14,597 nt of DNA from CAXBID01 sp049791475 (GTDB lineage Bacteria; Bacteroidota; Bacteroidia; Flavobacteriales; Flavobacteriaceae): the NCBI GenBank assembly GCA_049791475.1, contig JBAQZZ010000103.1, positions 1 to 14,597 on the forward strand, read 5' to 3'. The stretch's first letter is position 1. Every line of letters starts with the position of its first letter. Positions 1 to 7,292 of the stretch are shown piece after piece. Under the pieces are notes generated by a model, which saw only the letters and a list, made by a program, of their open reading frames with translations, did no database searches and was not told the origin of the DNA. The position numbers and the translations under genes were made by a program.

Positions 1-1393
1 ACGCAGGCACAGTTAATCCTAAACCAGCTTCGGTAACATTATTTACTTTTATATCTAATGAGGTTAAAATACGTTTGATGATTTCTTTAGGAATTTCTTC
101 ACCTATAAGTTTCTTTGCATTTTCAAAGCTTAAACGCACTTCAAAATCTTTAACTTTATTGGTGTAAACATCAACAATATCACTTGTTATTTCACCACCA
201 GCAATTTCTTGAATTAATAAAGCAGCACGTTTTAATGCATATTCAGTAATATTTGGGTCGATACCACGCTCAAATCTAAAAGAGGCATCGGTATTTAGTC
301 CATGGCGCTTAGCCGATTTACGAATACTAACAGGATTAAAATAAGCACTTTCCAAGAAAATACTGGTCGTACTTTCTGTAACACCAGAATCAATACCACC
401 AAAAACACCCGCAATACACATAGGTTTTTCAGCATCACAAATCATCAAATCATCTTCGTGTAACTCACGCTCAATTCCGTCTAATGTTATAAATTTTGTT
501 CCCGCTTTTAAAGTTTTAATCTCAATTTTATTTCCTGATACTTTTACAGCATCAAACGCATGTAAAGGTTGACCTAAATCATGCAACACATAATTTGTAG
601 CATCAACAATGTTATTTATAGGACTTAAACCAATGGCTTTCAAGCGGTGTTGCAACCAAGCAGGAGATTCAGTAACCTTTAAACCAGAAATGGTTACACC
701 ACAATAACGAGGCGCCAAATCTTTATTTTTTACGTCAACATCAATTTTTAATGTGCGGTTTTCTACATTAAACGCACTAACTGATGGGGTAATAAGTTCT
801 AAATTAATATCTTTTTGTACTAAACCCGCTTTTAAATCGCGTGCGACTCCTAAATGACTCATCGCATCAGCACGATTCGGCGTTAAACCAATTTCAAAAA
901 CTTGATCGTTTTCAATATCAAAAATATCAGCGGCTAGCGTTCCTATTTTAATAGATTGATCTAAAACCATGATGCCGTCATGCGATTTTCCAAGACCGAG
1001 TTCATCTTCGGCACAAATCATTCCGTGACTTTCTTCACCTCTAATTTTGCCTTTTTTAATAGTCCAAGGGTCACCTTCTTCAGTATATAAAGTGGTTCCA
1101 ATGGTTGCAACTGGTACTTTTTGTCCAGCAGCTACATTAGGCGCACCACATACAATTTGTAATGGTGCATCTAAACCAATGTTTACCGTGGTAATTTTTA
1201 ATTTATCGGCGTTTGGGTGTTTTATACAGGTTAAAACTTCACCAACTACAACGCCTTCTAAACCACCTTTTACAGATTGGTAGGCGTCTAAACCTTCAAC
1301 TTCAAGTCCTAAATCGGTAAGTAATTCGCTGGTTTGTTCTGGAGTCCAATCAGTTTTTAAAAATTGTTTAAGCCAGTTATATGAAATTTTCAT
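1..1393 (-). CDS. pheT: Phenylalanine--tRNA ligase beta subunit, N-terminal 464 codons (partial)
   Basis: This is the beta subunit of the heterotetrameric cytoplasmic enzyme that charges tRNA-Phe. The frame starts at ATG 1393-1391 (MKISYNWLKQFL) and stays open to the window edge, so the C-terminal part is missing; bacterial PheT is usually about 800 residues. Near the N-terminus is the EMAP/OB-fold tRNA-binding domain, with HPNADKL at about 59-65, VCGAPNV at about 81-87 and RGEESHGMICAEDELG at about 119-134. The B3/B4 region follows, with the NNIVDATNYVL and GQPLHAFD motifs typical of the family and involved in editing. The read ends in or near the B5 domain. A good Bacteroidota promoter lies just upstream, giving a leader of about 17 bases, and the gene is divergent from the lipoprotein gene at 1532. 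Nothing in the visible part is broken. Identification is by recognised motifs and is very secure. Confidence 0.96.
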   Translation of the reverse strand, partial: MKISYNWLKQFLKTDWTPEQTSELLTDLGLEVEGLDAYQSVKGGLEGVVVGEVLTCIKHPNADKLKITTVNIGLDAPLQIVCGAPNVAAGQKVPVATIGTTLYTEEGDPWTIKKGKIRGEESHGMICAEDELGLGKSHDGIMVLDQSIKIGTLAADIFDIENDQVFEIGLTPNRADAMSHLGVARDLKAGLVQKDINLELITPSVSAFNVENRTLKIDVDVKNKDLAPRYCGVTISGLKVTESPAWLQHRLKAIGLSPINNIVDATNYVLHDLGQPLHAFDAVKVSGNKIEIKTLKAGTKFITLDGIERELHEDDLMICDAEKPMCIAGVFGGIDSGVTESTTSIFLESAYFNPVSIRKSAKRHGLNTDASFRFERGIDPNITEYALKRAALLIQEIAGGEITSDIVDVYTNKVKDFEVRLSFENAKKLIGEEIPKEIIKRILTSLDIKVNNVTEAGLGLTVPA

Positions 1394-1416
1394 GAATCGT
1401 TCTCGTATTAAGCATG

Positions 1417-1447
1417 CAAAGATAAAATATTGCGGTTAGCATTCAAA
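1417..1447 (-). promoter_or_regulatory. Bacteroidota-type promoter of pheT
   Basis: On the minus strand TTTG (1447-1444) is followed after 19 bases by TATCTTTG (1424-1417). This is a full match to the Bacteroidota sigma-A consensus (-33 TTTG, -7 TAnnTTTG). Transcription would begin near 1410, leaving a short leader of about 17 bases before the pheT ATG at 1393. Pattern match only, but spacing and location are both right. Confidence 0.75.
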
Positions 1448-1531
1448 CAATGCCTATAAAAAGAATCATTATTAGCTTTTAATTGTTAGGTAAATGTTGT
1501 TATTTCGAATAATCTAATTCAAAATATAATT

Positions 1532-2746
1532 ATGAAATATATCACATGCGCTTTATTAACATGTTTATTAATTTCTTGTAAGCCTGAAACCAAAACAAGC
1601 ACTTTAGAATCAGGGACTTATAGAGCGACTTTGAAAGTTAGCGATAGTTTAAATTTACCTTTTAATTTTGAAGTGATTTCAAAAAACGAACTCCATATTT
1701 TTAATGCAGAAGAAGTTATTGAAGTTACTGATATTACTTATGTGAATGATTCTGTTTATATAAAATTTCCAGTTTTTGAGGGTTTTATTGCAGCTAAAAT
1801 TGAAAAAGACCTATTAAAAGGAAGTTTTATTAAAGCTGATTTGAATAGAACAATGGCTTTCGGAGCAGAAAAAAATGCTGAAAGATTTGAAGCTTATGAA
1901 CGTATTTCAAAATTTGATATTTCTGGAAACTGGGAAACCCTTTTTAGTCCAAATTCTGAGGAAGATAAATATATTGCCAAAGGTATTTTTAAACAATTAG
2001 GCAATAAAATTACAGGTACTTTTAGAACTACAACAGGCGATTACCGTTACTTAGAAGGTGTTTTAAATGGCAACCAATTAATGCTTTCAACATTTGATGG
2101 CGCACATGCCTTTTTATTTACAGGAACCGTTAAAAATGATAGTATTCATGGTATGTTTTACTCAGGAAATCATTGGGAAGAATCTTTTATAGCCGTAAGA
2201 AATGAAACTTACGAATTACCTAATACAAACAATTTAACGTATTTAAAAGAAGGTTATGATAAAGTAGCTTTTTCATTTCCAGATGTAAATGGCAACATCA
2301 TATCTTTAGAAGATGATACATACAAAAACAAAGTGGTTTTGGTGCAAATTATGGGAACCTGGTGTCCAAATTGTTTAGATGAAAGTAGATATTTTGCAGA
2401 GTTTTATAAAAACAATAAAAATGAGGACTTAGAAATCATCGCTTTAGCTTTTGAATATGTAAAAACCGAAGAAGCTGCTTTTAAAAATATTAAGCGACTT
2501 AAAGAAAAAACAGGAATTGAATATCCTATTTTATTGGCACAATACGGCTCTTCTGATAAAGTTATTGCAAATGAAAAGTTACCCATGTTAAACCATATTT
2601 TATCTTACCCAACTACTATTTTTATTGATAAAACAGGAGTGGTTAGAAAAATACATACTGGTTTTAATGGACCAGCAACTGGCGATAAGTATGTTGAATT
2701 TAAAACTGAGTTTAATAGTTTTATTGGGGAGTTATTAAAAGAATAA
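1532..2746 (+). CDS. Thioredoxin-like (TlpA/ResA-type) lipoprotein
   Basis: A 404-residue predicted lipoprotein with a C-terminal thioredoxin fold. The N-terminus is a type II signal peptide with lipobox LISC, Cys16 being the lipidated residue. The few residues after Cys16 (KPETKT) are not strongly acidic, so surface export is not obvious and a periplasm-facing position is more likely. Residues 25-225 form a beta-rich region without catalytic motifs, including two similar TGTF/TGTV segments near 161 and 197. Residues 245-404 resemble TlpA/ResA: FSFPDVNG, then GTWCPNC with redox cysteines 278 and 281, and the cis-Pro segment YPTTIFID with Pro360. Family members reduce or isomerise disulfides in envelope proteins or act in cytochrome c maturation; the substrate is unknown here. 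The gene stands alone, divergent from pheT and convergent with the next gene. No clear promoter or Shine-Dalgarno was found. The fold is secure, the role is not. Confidence 0.9.
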   Translation: MKYITCALLTCLLISCKPETKTSTLESGTYRATLKVSDSLNLPFNFEVISKNELHIFNAEEVIEVTDITYVNDSVYIKFPVFEGFIAAKIEKDLLKGSFIKADLNRTMAFGAEKNAERFEAYERISKFDISGNWETLFSPNSEEDKYIAKGIFKQLGNKITGTFRTTTGDYRYLEGVLNGNQLMLSTFDGAHAFLFTGTVKNDSIHGMFYSGNHWEESFIAVRNETYELPNTNNLTYLKEGYDKVAFSFPDVNGNIISLEDDTYKNKVVLVQIMGTWCPNCLDESRYFAEFYKNNKNEDLEIIALAFEYVKTEEAAFKNIKRLKEKTGIEYPILLAQYGSSDKVIANEKLPMLNHILSYPTTIFIDKTGVVRKIHTGFNGPATGDKYVEFKTEFNSFIGELLKE

Positions 2747-2767
2747 TTTCAGTAGTTCGTTTGACGT

Positions 2768-2844
2768 TGGTTTAGTAGTAAAGTTAGTAAATAATTACGA
2801 GCCAAGAAAGTCCGTGAGGACTTTCGCAAGTCAGCTAAAACCAA
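2768..2844. repeat. Palindromic structured element between convergent genes
   Basis: The 146-base gap between two convergent genes holds nested inverted repeats. The core is a perfect 8-bp stem, GAAAGTCC (2806-2813) with GGACTTTC (2818-2825), closed by the loop GTGA, a GNRA-type tetraloop in RNA. An outer pairing joins TTGGTTT (2768-2774) to AAACCAA (2838-2844). A competing pairing joins AGCCAA (2800-2805) to TTGGCT (2874-2879). No T-run follows the core stem on either strand, so it is not an ordinary intrinsic terminator. Its look recalls intergenic palindromic repeats scattered through flavobacterial genomes, but that is from memory. It could be a small non-autonomous mobile repeat or a structured 3' end. 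Confidence 0.5.
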
Positions 2845-2892
2845 TAATTTTGTTTATACGGTGGCATTAGTTTTTGGCTTTAAATAAATACT

Positions 2893-3645
2893 TCATAATT
2901 TCTGATATGTTTTTCCTTCTTTAATTATAGAAGTTTTACTTTTTTCAGCTTTTATAAAATTGCTTACTTCATTTATGATTTTTTTACTTATCTCCTTTTT
3001 TTGTATTTTTTTTGTATTAGCAGCATTATTTTCAGTTAATACACCTTTTTCAATCTTCCATAACATTTGCGAAATTTTAATTGCCATATCGGAGTAATAA
3101 TTGTGGTAAATTTTTATTTCATTAACACCATCAGCTAATTGGACTTCTACCATTTCTTTAGTATTTAAGAAGCTATCAATTTCTGAATTTTCGCATCCTA
3201 TTTTTAATTTTCTTGTTTTAGGCAACTCTAGAGTTATTGAAACAATATTATTTTCTATTGAAAATTCAGGAAATTTCTTAAGTTCTTTACCCGTATTTAT
3301 GAATAGTTTTTGGGCTTTTTCAGAATAGGGTTTAGTGTAATACAACTTAATACTATCGTTTTGTATTTCATTGTTTAAACCATAAAAATAGAATTCCTTC
3401 GTTAGTTCCTTATTCACTTGCAGGCTTAATAAATTATGATTAGAAATTGAATACTCTCCAAATATCTTTAAATCAACATTTCCAAATGAGGCGTAATAAA
3501 AAAAAGTTTTATTCTCTAATAGATACATTCCTGAAGCGACTTCAAAACTCGATAAATTATAAAACCCCTCAGATACTTTATATTTTTCCTGCGCAGAAGC
3601 TGTTTTCATAAATAAAATAAAAAATAGTAGACTATATTTAATCAT
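2893..3645 (-). CDS. Exported protein of unknown function
   Basis: A 250-residue protein not recognised as a named family. Residues 1-18 form a clear Sec signal peptide: Lys3, a hydrophobic core SLLFFILFM and an ASA cleavage site before Gln19, so the mature protein is periplasmic or secreted. Residues 25-105 are beta-rich with a pattern like GxYxL...TFFYYASFGNVDLKIFGEY, which resembles small beta domains seen in many Bacteroidota envelope proteins, where aromatic and Gly-Asp positions recur. Residues 130-185 look like a second beta domain. The tail, from about 205, is Lys-rich and probably helical or disordered. No catalytic motif is visible. It is transcribed alone, downstream of the small helical protein gene and 144 bases from it. 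A weak -7-like AATCTTTG (3697-3690) lacks a properly spaced -33 element. Confidence 0.75.
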   Translation of the reverse strand: MIKYSLLFFILFMKTASAQEKYKVSEGFYNLSSFEVASGMYLLENKTFFYYASFGNVDLKIFGEYSISNHNLLSLQVNKELTKEFYFYGLNNEIQNDSIKLYYTKPYSEKAQKLFINTGKELKKFPEFSIENNIVSITLELPKTRKLKIGCENSEIDSFLNTKEMVEVQLADGVNEIKIYHNYYSDMAIKISQMLWKIEKGVLTENNAANTKKIQKKEISKKIINEVSNFIKAEKSKTSIIKEGKTYQKL

Positions 3646-3789
3646 AAGTTATAAAATTGAATCATTCGGTATTTTAATTACTGCCCATGCAAAGATTATG
3701 TTCCGTTTCAATGAACTTTATCGATTGTTAAACGAATTTAGTTGATTTTTTTTACAAAGTCAAGTTTAAATTTACTGTCAAATTAAAAG

Positions 3790-4260
3790 TTACAAATCTT
3801 CCAATATTAAATTAAAATCGTATTGTAAATCTTCATGTAATCCTGAAATTATTTTTTTTGCTAAAAGCAATTGCCTATCATAAGCGTTTTGCAATTGTGT
3901 ACTGCGTTTTATACTAGGTTTAAAATCTCTTAGTTTCTGGCAAAAGTAGAGTAGTAGTTCTGCTTCGGTTTCCTTTTTTTGAGAATAGCGCGCAAACTTT
4001 TTTACGTTTTTAAGAATTTTACGTACACTTTTTCTAATGTAAAAATAGCTGTGGGTATTAATCACATCAAATTCATCATTCATATAGTTTTTTACACTTT
4101 CAATATATGCACTTTCGTTATGCGATTCAAACAATAAATAGGTGAGTAGTTCTTTGTTTTCCTTTTTAAAACGCGATAAACGCAGGCATAACTCCATTAA
4201 TTTATCAGAAGACAAATGGTGTAATTCTTTCTTTATTATAACTGCTGAGACTGCTTTCAT
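3790..4260 (-). CDS. Small helical protein of unknown function, coupled to DUF202 gene
   Basis: A 156-residue predicted cytoplasmic protein with no signal peptide or membrane segment and no motif I recognise. It is rich in Lys, Leu and Glu and looks all-alpha. Features visible are an N-terminal helix-forming KKELHHLSSDKLMELCLRLSRF region (about 10-31), a basic stretch RKSVRKILKNVKKFARYSQKK (about 76-96) and a C-terminal amphipathic segment. The basic helices could suit nucleic acid or membrane-surface binding, but that is only inference. Its ATG (4260-4258) directly abuts the TAG stop (4263-4261) of the DUF202 gene with no base between them, so the two are almost surely co-transcribed and probably translationally coupled. 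Gene confidence comes from length, tight packing and flavobacterial codon use. Confidence 0.75.
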   Translation of the reverse strand: MKAVSAVIIKKELHHLSSDKLMELCLRLSRFKKENKELLTYLLFESHNESAYIESVKNYMNDEFDVINTHSYFYIRKSVRKILKNVKKFARYSQKKETEAELLLYFCQKLRDFKPSIKRSTQLQNAYDRQLLLAKKIISGLHEDLQYDFNLILEDL

Positions 4261-4524
4261 CTATATTTTATAATGCTTTTTAATAGTTCGTTTTACTGAA
4301 AAGAGCCGTATTAAACCAATAATTAATAGAACTGGAGAAAGGATTAATAAAATAAAACCAAACGATTTCATTTCAGAAAAAAAATCTAATTTTAAGATGG
4401 TAATTCCGGTTCCTAAAAAGACTATAAATGTTCTAAAATAGGCTAAAAATGTTCGTTCGTTAGCTAGTTTTGTCCGCTCTATGGCCAACCAATCTCTGGT
4501 TATTAATGGCGACTCTTTTTCCAT
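4261..4524 (-). CDS. DUF202 family small inner-membrane protein
   Basis: An 87-residue membrane protein. The N-terminal segment RDWLAIERTKLANERTF (10-26) and the following AYFRT are the hallmark DUF202 (YidH-like) repeat of ERT/RT motifs. Two membrane helices follow at about 32-47 and 54-75, ending in a basic tail VKRTIKKHYKI. The family's role is not well established. The frame extends upstream to an ATG at 4569, but those extra 15 codons lie inside a terminator-like hairpin and T-run, so a start at 4524 (MEKESP) or 4533 (MRIMEK) is preferred; I give 4524 because the conserved part begins there. The stop abuts the start of the 156-residue gene, making a two-gene unit. A TATATTTA near 4540 is a near match to the -7 element but has no convincing -33. 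Confidence 0.85.
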   Translation of the reverse strand: MEKESPLITRDWLAIERTKLANERTFLAYFRTFIVFLGTGITILKLDFFSEMKSFGFILLILSPVLLIIGLIRLFSVKRTIKKHYKI

Positions 4525-4550
4525 AATTCTCATTTGCTTATAAATATAAA

Positions 4551-4575
4551 AAAACCATAACAAGTGCATGGTTTT
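4551..4575 (-). terminator. Intrinsic-terminator-like hairpin after the E1 gene
   Basis: On the minus strand AAAACCAT (4575-4568) pairs with ATGGTTTT (4558-4551) across a 9-base loop, and the descending arm runs into a T-rich tract down to about 4542. It lies 145 bases past the E1 stop, so it could end that transcript before the DUF202 gene. The 8-bp stem has only two G-C pairs and is therefore weak. It argues against the far-upstream start of the DUF202 frame. On the plus strand no T-run follows. Confidence 0.45.
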
Positions 4576-4719
4576 GAATGTTTAAAATTTATTTTAGATA
4601 GAGAAATCTACAAGATTCGCAGAGATTTAGTATTAAAATAGCTTTACAACTGGGTTCTCATTATCTTTATTAATAGTAACTAATAACTTTTTTAATCCCA
4701 TTCTATTTACTTTAAACTA

Positions 4720-7131
4720 TTATCTTAATTTTGGAAAATCAATAGGACTCAATTCGTGCATAATGGCGTAAACGGCTTCAAAAATATCTTCTGAAGATGG
4801 TTTTGAGAAGTAATCGCCATCATTACCATAAGCAGGCCTATGCGCTTTTGCAGTTAATGTTTTTGGTTGACTATCTAAATATTGATATGCGTTTTGAGTA
4901 TTTAGTATGTCATTCAAAATATAAGCAGAGGCTCCACCAGGAACATCTTCATCAATAACCATAACCCGATTGGTTTTTTGAATACTTTTTGCAATGTCAT
5001 GTTTTAAATCAAAAGGTAATAAGGACTGCACATCAATAATTTCAACATCAATACCAACAGTTAGCAATTCTTTAGCGGTTTGTTCAACAATTCTTAGGGT
5101 AGAACCATAAGAAACCAACGTAATATCTGTACCTTCTTTTACAGTTTCAACAATACCAATAGGTGTTTTAATATCACCTAAATTATTAGGCATTTTTTCT
5201 TTGAGTCTGTACCCATTTAAACATTCTACAACTAATGCAGGATTATCTCCTTGAAGAAGTGTATTGTAAAAACCAGCTGCTTTGGTCATGTTTCGGGGTA
5301 CTAAAACATGTATGCCTCGAATCAAATTCAAAATACCACCCATTTGAGAGCCTGAATGCCAAATACCTTCTAATCTATGCCCGCGGGTTCTAATAATTAA
5401 AGGCGCTTTTTGTTTGCCTTTGGTTCTATAATGTGTTGTTGCCAAATCGTCGCTTATAATTTGTAAGGCATACAAAACATAATCTAAATATTGTATCTCT
5501 GCAATGGGTCTTAAACCACGAAGTGCCATGCCAATACCTTGCCCAATAATGGTGGCTTCTCTAATGCCCGTATCAGCAACACGTAATTCGCCATATTTTT
5601 CTTGAAGCCCTTCTAAACCTTGATTTACATCACCAATATTTCCTGTGTCTTCTCCAAAAATGAGAGCTTCAGGAATATTTTGAAATATATTATCGAAATT
5701 ATCACGCAAAATAATTCTACCATCTACTTGGTTTGCATCATCGCTATAAGTTGGTTTTACTTCTTTAATAATAATATTAGAGTGGTTTGATTCAGAATAT
5801 AAATGAGAGCTAAACTTTGGTTGAACATTTTCAAAATAGGTATTTACCCAATTAATAAGTTGCTCTTTTTCTGATGAATTTTCACCAATAGTGTATCTTA
5901 AAACCTGTCTTGCACAGGATAATATATCTTTTCGTGTAGGCTCATCAATTGCAGCTAGAGTCTCTTTAAGTTTTGATATAAACACACCATTATCACTAAA
6001 AGAAGCGACTTGCTTAAGTAAAGAAACAAGTTCTTGTTGCTCTTTCTGTACGGGTTTTAAAAATGTTGACCAAGCATTCTTTTTAGCTGCTCTAACATCG
6101 CGCTTTATGGTTCTTTCAATTTCTGTGAGTGCTTCATTAGTGGTAATTCCGCTTTCAATAATCCACGCTCGCATTTTTTTATTACAATCATTATTTGCTT
6201 CCCACTCTAAGCGTTCAGCGTTTTTATAACGCTCATGCGAACCAGAAGTAGAATGCCCTTGTGGTTGTGTGAGTTCTAAAACATGAATTAAAACAGGTAC
6301 ATGTTCCTTTCTTGCAATAGTTGCGGCTTCTTGATAGGTTTCAATAAGATTAGGATAATCCCAACCTTTTACGCGTAATATTTCAAAGCCTTTTTGTTCG
6401 TTATCTCTTTGAAAGCCTTTGAGTACTTCAGAAATATTCTCTTTTGTAGTTTGATGTTTTGCATGTACAGAAATACCGTATTCATCATCCCAAACACTAA
6501 TAATCATAGGAACTTGTAAAACACCGGCTGCATTTATAGTTTCAAAAAACACACCTTCACTTGTGCTGGCATTACCAATGGTGCCCCAAGCAACTTCGTT
6601 TCCGTTTACAGAAAAATTATTGGTATTAATACCACCAACTTGTCTGAATATTTTTGAAGCTTGTGCTAAACCAAGTAAACGAGGCATTTGCCCTGCAGTT
6701 GGAGAAATATCAGCACTAGAATTGTATTGTTTTGTTAAGTCTTTCCAATTGCCATTTTCATCCAAACTATGCGTCGCAAAATGACCACCCATTTGACGAC
6801 CAGCAGACATCGGTTCAAGTTCTAAATTAGTATTTGCGTACAAACCAGCAAAGAATTGCTCCATGGTTAACGCGCCAATAGCCATCATAAACGTTTGGTC
6901 TCTGTAGTAACCAGATCTCCAATCACCTTTTAAAAAGGCTTTGGCCATGGCTAATTGCGGAACTTCTTTCCCGTCTCCAAAAATTCCGAATTTTGCTTTT
7001 CCTGTAAGGACTTCTCTGCGGCCCAATAAACTACATTCACGACTTTTTACAGCAATTTTATAATCGCTTAAAACTTCCGTTTTAAAGTCTTCAAATGAAA
7101 TATTGTTTTTCAAATCTGAAAAGGGTTGCAT
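4720..7131 (-). CDS. 2-oxo acid dehydrogenase E1, fused alpha and beta subunits (probably branched-chain)
   Basis: An 803-residue thiamine diphosphate enzyme: the E1 component that decarboxylates a 2-oxo acid and passes the acyl group to lipoyl-E2. The alpha half (about 1-400) has FGDGKEV, YYRDQT, the cofactor-motif region GNASTSEG (186-193) to WDDEYGIS (214-221), and the loop GHSTSGSHERY (292-302). A helical linker (about 335-450) leads to the beta half: GEDTGNIGDV (493-502), VADTGIREATIIGQGIG (518-534), WHSGS with His592, and a transketolase C-terminal domain from about 655. Flavobacteria commonly fuse the two subunits, whereas E1 elsewhere is often two genes. Residues align with branched-chain E1, but pyruvate or a broader substrate range is possible. 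The cofactor motif is altered (see findings). A TTG in frame at 7155 lies inside the -7 promoter element, so ATG 7131 is taken as the start. No E2 or E3 gene lies in the window. Confidence 0.92.
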   Translation of the reverse strand: MQPFSDLKNNISFEDFKTEVLSDYKIAVKSRECSLLGRREVLTGKAKFGIFGDGKEVPQLAMAKAFLKGDWRSGYYRDQTFMMAIGALTMEQFFAGLYANTNLELEPMSAGRQMGGHFATHSLDENGNWKDLTKQYNSSADISPTAGQMPRLLGLAQASKIFRQVGGINTNNFSVNGNEVAWGTIGNASTSEGVFFETINAAGVLQVPMIISVWDDEYGISVHAKHQTTKENISEVLKGFQRDNEQKGFEILRVKGWDYPNLIETYQEAATIARKEHVPVLIHVLELTQPQGHSTSGSHERYKNAERLEWEANNDCNKKMRAWIIESGITTNEALTEIERTIKRDVRAAKKNAWSTFLKPVQKEQQELVSLLKQVASFSDNGVFISKLKETLAAIDEPTRKDILSCARQVLRYTIGENSSEKEQLINWVNTYFENVQPKFSSHLYSESNHSNIIIKEVKPTYSDDANQVDGRIILRDNFDNIFQNIPEALIFGEDTGNIGDVNQGLEGLQEKYGELRVADTGIREATIIGQGIGMALRGLRPIAEIQYLDYVLYALQIISDDLATTHYRTKGKQKAPLIIRTRGHRLEGIWHSGSQMGGILNLIRGIHVLVPRNMTKAAGFYNTLLQGDNPALVVECLNGYRLKEKMPNNLGDIKTPIGIVETVKEGTDITLVSYGSTLRIVEQTAKELLTVGIDVEIIDVQSLLPFDLKHDIAKSIQKTNRVMVIDEDVPGGASAYILNDILNTQNAYQYLDSQPKTLTAKAHRPAYGNDGDYFSKPSSEDIFEAVYAIMHELSPIDFPKLR

Positions 7132-7152
7132 GCAGTTAGGGTTTAGCTTACG

Positions 7153-7183
7153 CAAAAGTAGTTAATGTTTGTGTTTTTTGCAA
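7153..7183 (-). promoter_or_regulatory. Bacteroidota-type promoter of the E1 gene
   Basis: On the minus strand TTG (7183-7181), 20 bases and TACTTTTG (7160-7153) match the -33/-7 consensus. Transcription would start near 7146, about 15 bases before ATG 7131. Because the -7 element contains the in-frame TTG at 7155-7153, that codon cannot be the start on this transcript; the site therefore decides the gene start. Confidence 0.7.
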
Positions 7184-7292
7184 TTTTACAAGCAAGTTAA
7201 TTATTACTAATTAATTAAAAATTATAATTAAAAAGCTATAATTTTAAGAATTCAATAACAAATAACTAGTTTAATCGATTATTATCTAATGA

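Noticed and set aside
1047..1283. Open plus-strand frame of 78 codons.
   Set aside because: It lies wholly inside pheT on the other strand and its product resembles no protein.
2404..2586. Open minus-strand frame of 60 codons.
   Set aside because: Antisense to the thioredoxin domain of the lipoprotein gene, with no sign of independent coding.
2800..2830. Hammerhead ribozyme: GTCCGTGAGGAC is identical to the textbook hammerhead stem II and loop.
   Set aside because: The required CUGAUGA before the stem and GAAA after it are missing; the flanks read AGCCAAGAAA and TTTCGC.
4525..4569. Upstream extension of the DUF202 protein to the ATG at 4569.
   Set aside because: The extra codons overlap a hairpin and T-run, and the conserved family region begins only after Met at 4524.
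5891..6229. Open plus-strand frame of 112 codons.
   Set aside because: Antisense to the linker region of the E1 gene; a by-product of its codon use.
6563..6784. Open plus-strand frame of 73 codons.
   Set aside because: Antisense to the conserved cofactor region of E1.
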